NCBI RefSeq assembly: GCF_016863635.1 | Contig: NZ_BOPG01000114.1 | Coordinates: 1 to 56,508 of the forward strand | Origin: Virgisporangium aurantiacum | Lineage (GTDB): Bacteria > Actinomycetota > Actinomycetes > Mycobacteriales > Micromonosporaceae | Reading direction: 5' to 3' | Length of the DNA stretch: 56,508 nucleotides | Shown here: piece after piece, positions 53,130 to 56,508 of the stretch | Layout: each line of letters opens with the position of its first letter | Position numbering within the stretch: position 1 is the first letter of the stretch | Translations under genes and position numbers: made by a program | Notes under the pieces: model-generated | What the model was told of the DNA's origin: nothing | Databases searched by the model: none | What the model saw: only the letters and a program-made list of their open reading frames with translations

Positions 53130-53420
53130 GTGCCTGAGAAGCGTCGAAATTATTCCCCCGAATATCGTGCCGCGGCGGTCGAGCGGGTGATCGAGTCGTC
53201 GCTACCGATAGCAAAGGTCGCTCGGGAACTTGGCATCCTGGAGGGAACCCTCGGTAACTGGGTCGCGGCGTACGGACGCGAGCACGCCGGCGAGGAGCCG
53301 AAGCTGACGCTTGATGAGCGGGCCAGCCTCCGTGAGGCGGAGCGGGAGTTGCGGGAAGTCAAGATGGAAAATGAGTTCCTAAAAAAATGTGCCTCGTACT
53401 TCGCCCAGCGCCAGCCGTAA
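53130..53420 (+). CDS. IS3-family transposase OrfA
   Basis: 96 residues, GTG start with GAGGAA upstream. An N-terminal helix-turn-helix (YSPEYRAAAVERVIESSLPIAKVARELGI, split by a turn) is followed by a leucine-zipper-like helix (REAERELREVKMENEFLKK). This is the standard OrfA of IS3 elements. The tail overlaps the start of OrfB across a run of seven A bases (53381-53387), the expected site for programmed -1 frameshifting to OrfAB. Confidence 0.9.
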   Translation: MPEKRRNYSPEYRAAAVERVIESSLPIAKVARELGILEGTLGNWVAAYGREHAGEEPKLTLDERASLREAERELREVKMENEFLKKCASYFAQRQP

Positions 53421-54325
53421 GCGAGAAGTACGAGTTCATACAGTCTTTTGAGACCGGTGACGGGTCATACCAGTTTCCGGTGGTGTTCATGTGCGCGCGG
53501 CTGCGCGTATCCCGGTCCGGCTTCTACGAATGGAGAGACCGCGACGTGTCGGCGACCGCGCGACGGAGAACCGATATCAGCCGCGTTGTTGAGTTTTCAT
53601 TCACCGAATCCGACGAGACGTACGGGTACCGGCGGGTGTACGCCGACCTGGTCCGCTGGGAGGTGGACTGCAGCCTCGAGTTGGTCCGGTCCATCATGCG
53701 TGAGCTGGGCCTGGTGCCCTGCCAGCCGCGACCCTGGCGACACAGCCTGACCGAGGCCGCCGCCGAGTCCGCCCGCACCGCCCAGCGCACCAACGAGATC
53801 GTCGCGAGGCTCGGCCAGTCCTCCACCGAGATCAGCAGCGTCGTCAAGCTGATCACCTCGATCGCCGAGCAGACCAACCTCCTCGCCCTCAACGCCACGA
53901 TCGAGGCCGCCCGCGCGGGCGAGTCCGGCAAGGGCTTCGCCGTCGCGGCCACCGAGGTCAAAGACCTGGCCCAGGAGACCGCCAAAGCCACCGACGACAT
54001 CTCCCGGCGAATCGCCGCTATCCAGAGCGAAACCGACCAGGCGGGCGCCGCTATCGGCGAGATCACCTCGGTCACCCACCGGATCAACGACTACACCTCG
54101 ACAATCGCCGCCGCCGTCGAGGAACAAACCGCCACCACGACCGAAATGTCCCGCAACGTCAACGACGCCGCCACCAGCGCCGCCGACATCGCCGCCACCA
54201 TCAGCGGCGTCGCACAAGCCGCCGACTCCACCGCCACCGGCGCCACCCAAACCCAAACCACCGCCCAGGACCTGGCACGCATGGCCGCCGAACTCCAAAC
54301 CACCGTCGCCACCTACCAGGTGTGA
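53387..54325 (+). pseudogene. IS3 OrfB N terminus fused in frame to a chemotaxis-receptor signalling domain
   Basis: A 312-codon open frame. Residues 1 to about 121 are IS3 OrfB: RLRVSRSGFYEWRDR, ETYGYRRVYADL, then GLVPCQPRPWRHSLT. The DDE core should follow but is absent. Instead the frame continues as a methyl-accepting chemotaxis protein: TNEIVARLGQSSTEISSVVKLI, the hairpin tip IAEQTNLLALNATIEAARAGE, GKGFAVAATEVKDLAQETAKA, and a long coiled coil to the C terminus. There are no receptor membrane helices or sensor domain. It looks like a deletion or recombination join between an IS3 copy and a receptor gene. Whether the chimera is expressed is unknown. Confidence 0.85.
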
Positions 54326-54529
54326 ACATCTCCACCCCGGTCCAGACGGCGGTGCGCGTTCGGCCGCTTAACAACCGGTGCCGCTGCCTGTCCGTGACGT
54401 GTAGGCCCTCGGCGTAATGGGTGCGTCAGGACGAGGCCGACCGCGGCGAGAGGACTGAGCGGAGTTCTTTGTGATTCTCCGGCGAGTCACGCCCCGATTG
54501 AGGAGCCTCACGATCACCTATATATCAAC

Positions 54530-54975
54530 AGATTCGGACGCACGTCGACTGTCGCTGCGGCTGGCATGTCCAACAGGTCCAGCCGGAGGTCTGCCCGGGC
54601 ACCCAAGCCGACCGACTACCCCGAGGCGGCCACCCGTCGGTCACCCCCGGTCGCGGACCGATCGGCCCACGCCGCGCTGGCCCGGATCTGGCGGCGGCCG
54701 CTTCAGTGCGACGTGTGCGCGGGCGAGTGCGGCGGCCCAGGCGGTTGGAGGACTCGATCCCGCGGCGGGCGATCAGCGCCGTGATGCCCGGTGCTTGAGC
54801 AACACCCGCAGACCGGGTAGTCGTAGCCCTTCTCACCGTGGAGGTTAGCCGGTCGTTTCCGCGGTCGGCCGACCGGCTGCCGCACCGGCGTCACCGCCGC
54901 CAGCGCAACCGGCAGGACCAGATGATCGTTGACATTGGCAGCCGACACGCACACCGACAGCGGGGCCACATCCGG
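54530..54975 (-). pseudogene. IS5-type transposase remnant
   Basis: Pieces in two minus-strand frames resemble the C-terminal half of IS5-family transposases: ANVNDHLVLPVALAAVTPVRQPVGRPRKRPANLH in part, GEKGYDYPVC, and in the other frame HRGITALIARRGIESSNRLG-like text. A frameshift lies between them, and the terminal WVVERT region is missing. Not functional. Confidence 0.6.
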
Positions 54976-55403
54976 CTACATACTGCTCGCCGCCCGGGCA
55001 CACACGTCGCCGCAGCCCACCTCGCACTCGACGACGCAGCGGGATGCCTGCCACATGCCCGCCGGGCACTTGCGGCACAGCAACGGGGCGGGCAGCGGCC
55101 CGAATAGGCCCGGACCTTGCTCACCCGTCGGCCAGGCGCACCGCCACCTCGGCAACTGCCCACACCATCCGCTGCCAATCGGCGCGCCCGCTGAACCAGC
55201 CGGCCTGAGCACCGGCACCCGTGGGGCTGACGCCGTCGCCAGATGCTTCGGTTCCTGCCGCGATTGCCGTCGATGGAGCAGGACACACGATCGACGCCCG
55301 GCGCGAGTCGGTGATAGTGCAATCCCGACCAGATGGGCGTCACGATGGAGACCGGTGCGGTGACAATCGAGGTGCCCGAAACCCGGTCGAGGCGGGTTGA
55401 CCC
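54976..55403. other. Gene-free stretch
   Basis: 428 bp of short overlapping frames without recognised domains. It may be further decayed mobile-element DNA. Confidence 0.35.
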
Positions 55404-56508
55404 TTACGGCGGAGGCGCCATCGCTTCGGGGTCGTGGGCGTAGATCCAGCCGCTGGCCGCGAGGGGGTCGTCGTTGGTGAACGCCTTGTCTCGGGCCTGT
55501 TGCTCGGGGCCGTCGGGGAGATGGTTGATGTGTGATCGGGCACGGCTTACTTGCTGCATTTTGGTGGTGCGGGGGATTCGCAGCTTTTCGTAGCGGCGGA
55601 GGGCGTGGGCCGGATCGGCGGGTTCGTCGGCGAGGCAGCCGGCGAGCGTGGCTGCGTCCTCGATCGCCTGGGCGGCGCCCTGGGCGTAGAACGGGAACAT
55701 CGGGTGAGCCGCGTCGCCGAGGAGCGTGACCGTGCCGTACGTCCAGCAGCGGAGTGGGGGTCGGTCCAGCAGTGCCCAACGTCCGGGCGTCCCGGCCGAC
55801 TGGATGAGATGGCGTAGGCGGGGATCCCAGTCTTCGAACTCGGTGAGGAACTCCTCAAGGGTCGCCGTCGCGGACCACGATTCGACGGAATAGTCTCCGG
55901 CCGGGCAGAAGGCTACGAGATTTACGTACTTCCCGGCCGAGATGGGGTAGTGCACCAGGTGGCGACCGGGGCCGATCCATAGCGTGTGCGCGCGCCGGCG
56001 GGCGAACGGCGGGGTCCGCTCGATCGGGACCAGTGCGCGGAACGCGCAGAGGCCGGAATACGTCGCGGGGGTCGCCGTGGCGAGGGACTGGCGCACTGTT
56101 GAGTGGATGCCGTCCGCGCCGATGACCACGTCGGCTTCGACCACGTGGCCGTCGTCGAAGCGCAGCACGGGATGATCGACGCTGGTTACGACCTCGATGA
56201 GGCGTTTGCGCAGGCGAACCGCTGTGTCGGGGACGGCGAGCTTGATGCAGTCCAGGAGGTCGGCTCGATGGGCGGTGTAGGTGTGTTCACCGTAGAGGCG
56301 TTCACACGAGGTGGCGAGGTCCTCGGCCGAGAGGACGGTTCCGTCCCGCCATCGCCGGAATTCCCAGCCGACCTCCATCCGTACGCAACGCCGCACGAGT
56401 TCGTCCATCACCCCGAGCCGACGAAGCAGCCGGCCGGCGTTGGGTGCCACCACGAGGCCGGCGCCGACCTCGCCGAGTTCGGATGCCTGTTCGTACACGG
56501 TCGCCGGT
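55404..56508 (-). CDS. FAD-dependent aromatic monooxygenase, 5' end outside window
   Basis: About 368 residues are visible. The frame is open to the window edge and begins PATVYEQASELGEVGAGL, which corresponds to the end of the first FAD-binding strand; the GxGxxG loop lies outside. The second motif ADVVIGADGIHSTVR (DG motif) and the third VTLLGDAAHPMFPFYAQGAAQAIEDA (GD motif) are intact. This pattern fits salicylate-hydroxylase-like class A flavin monooxygenases, which use NAD(P)H to hydroxylate aromatic compounds. The substrate is unknown. It could be a tailoring enzyme or a catabolic one. Confidence 0.88.
   Translation of the reverse strand, partial: PATVYEQASELGEVGAGLVVAPNAGRLLRRLGVMDELVRRCVRMEVGWEFRRWRDGTVLSAEDLATSCERLYGEHTYTAHRADLLDCIKLAVPDTAVRLRKRLIEVVTSVDHPVLRFDDGHVVEADVVIGADGIHSTVRQSLATATPATYSGLCAFRALVPIERTPPFARRRAHTLWIGPGRHLVHYPISAGKYVNLVAFCPAGDYSVESWSATATLEEFLTEFEDWDPRLRHLIQSAGTPGRWALLDRPPLRCWTYGTVTLLGDAAHPMFPFYAQGAAQAIEDAATLAGCLADEPADPAHALRRYEKLRIPRTTKMQQVSRARSHINHLPDGPEQQARDKAFTNDDPLAASGWIYAHDPEAMAPPP

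Overview
This 56.5 kb window is high-GC DNA with GTG starts, purine-rich ribosome binding sites and a typical actinomycete gene content (an AfsR-type regulator, NarL two-component systems, DHA2 drug exporters, a CtpE-like ATPase). A chemotaxis-receptor fragment near the right end hints at a motile-spore genus such as Actinoplanes or a relative. That genus-level statement is inference. No rRNA or tRNA genes were seen.

Left part (1-16.3 kb): two paralogous ABC-2 exporter modules in opposite orientation (1-1002 and 14473-16253) flank a membrane protein, an AfsR/SARP regulator, a 164-bp tandem array, a PqqD-like/M50 metalloprotease, a cytochrome P450 and an MFS exporter carrying a C-terminal winged-helix domain. 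The array is the most striking feature. Each unit carries, on the minus strand, a 20-codon ORF. I count twelve, from 6149 to 9238. All share a leader close to MTTIDIRTLDRIETT and a variable pentapeptide x-V-[YFH]-[RHY]-P. They follow the RRE-protease gene with a 4-nt gap and face the divergent P450. I interpret this as an unrecognised P450-type RiPP system with a bank of minimal precursors. An IS630 element sits exactly at the stop codon of one unit without breaking it.

Middle part (16.3-39 kb): an unknown protein; a TetR / AttH-CrtC-like lipocalin / MFS unit with repeated operators; an OmpR-type two-component system divergent from a VTC polyphosphate polymerase - DUF4956 - CotH operon; an RND exporter; a NarL-type two-component system; a P-type ATPase; a TetR-MFS pair with a clear operator; and a PAP2 phosphatase. 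A 16-bp palindrome, TACYRC-N4-GYRGTA, occurs upstream of both ABC modules, twice upstream of the RND exporter and once upstream of the NarL histidine kinase. It is the likely binding site of one regulator controlling several exporters. Next to the left ABC module lies a decayed copy of that kinase's promoter and first codons.

Right part (39-56.5 kb): a MacB-type tripartite export operon with a duplicated-motif lipoprotein, divergent from its own NarL two-component system; a graveyard of broken genes (DUF5753 regulator, hydantoinase B fragment, cydD/cydC remnants); a 1737-residue Ser/Thr kinase-ATPase-TPR-GAF-GGDEF protein; an IS3 element whose orfB is fused in frame to a chemotaxis-receptor signalling domain; an IS5-type remnant; and an FAD monooxygenase cut by the window edge.
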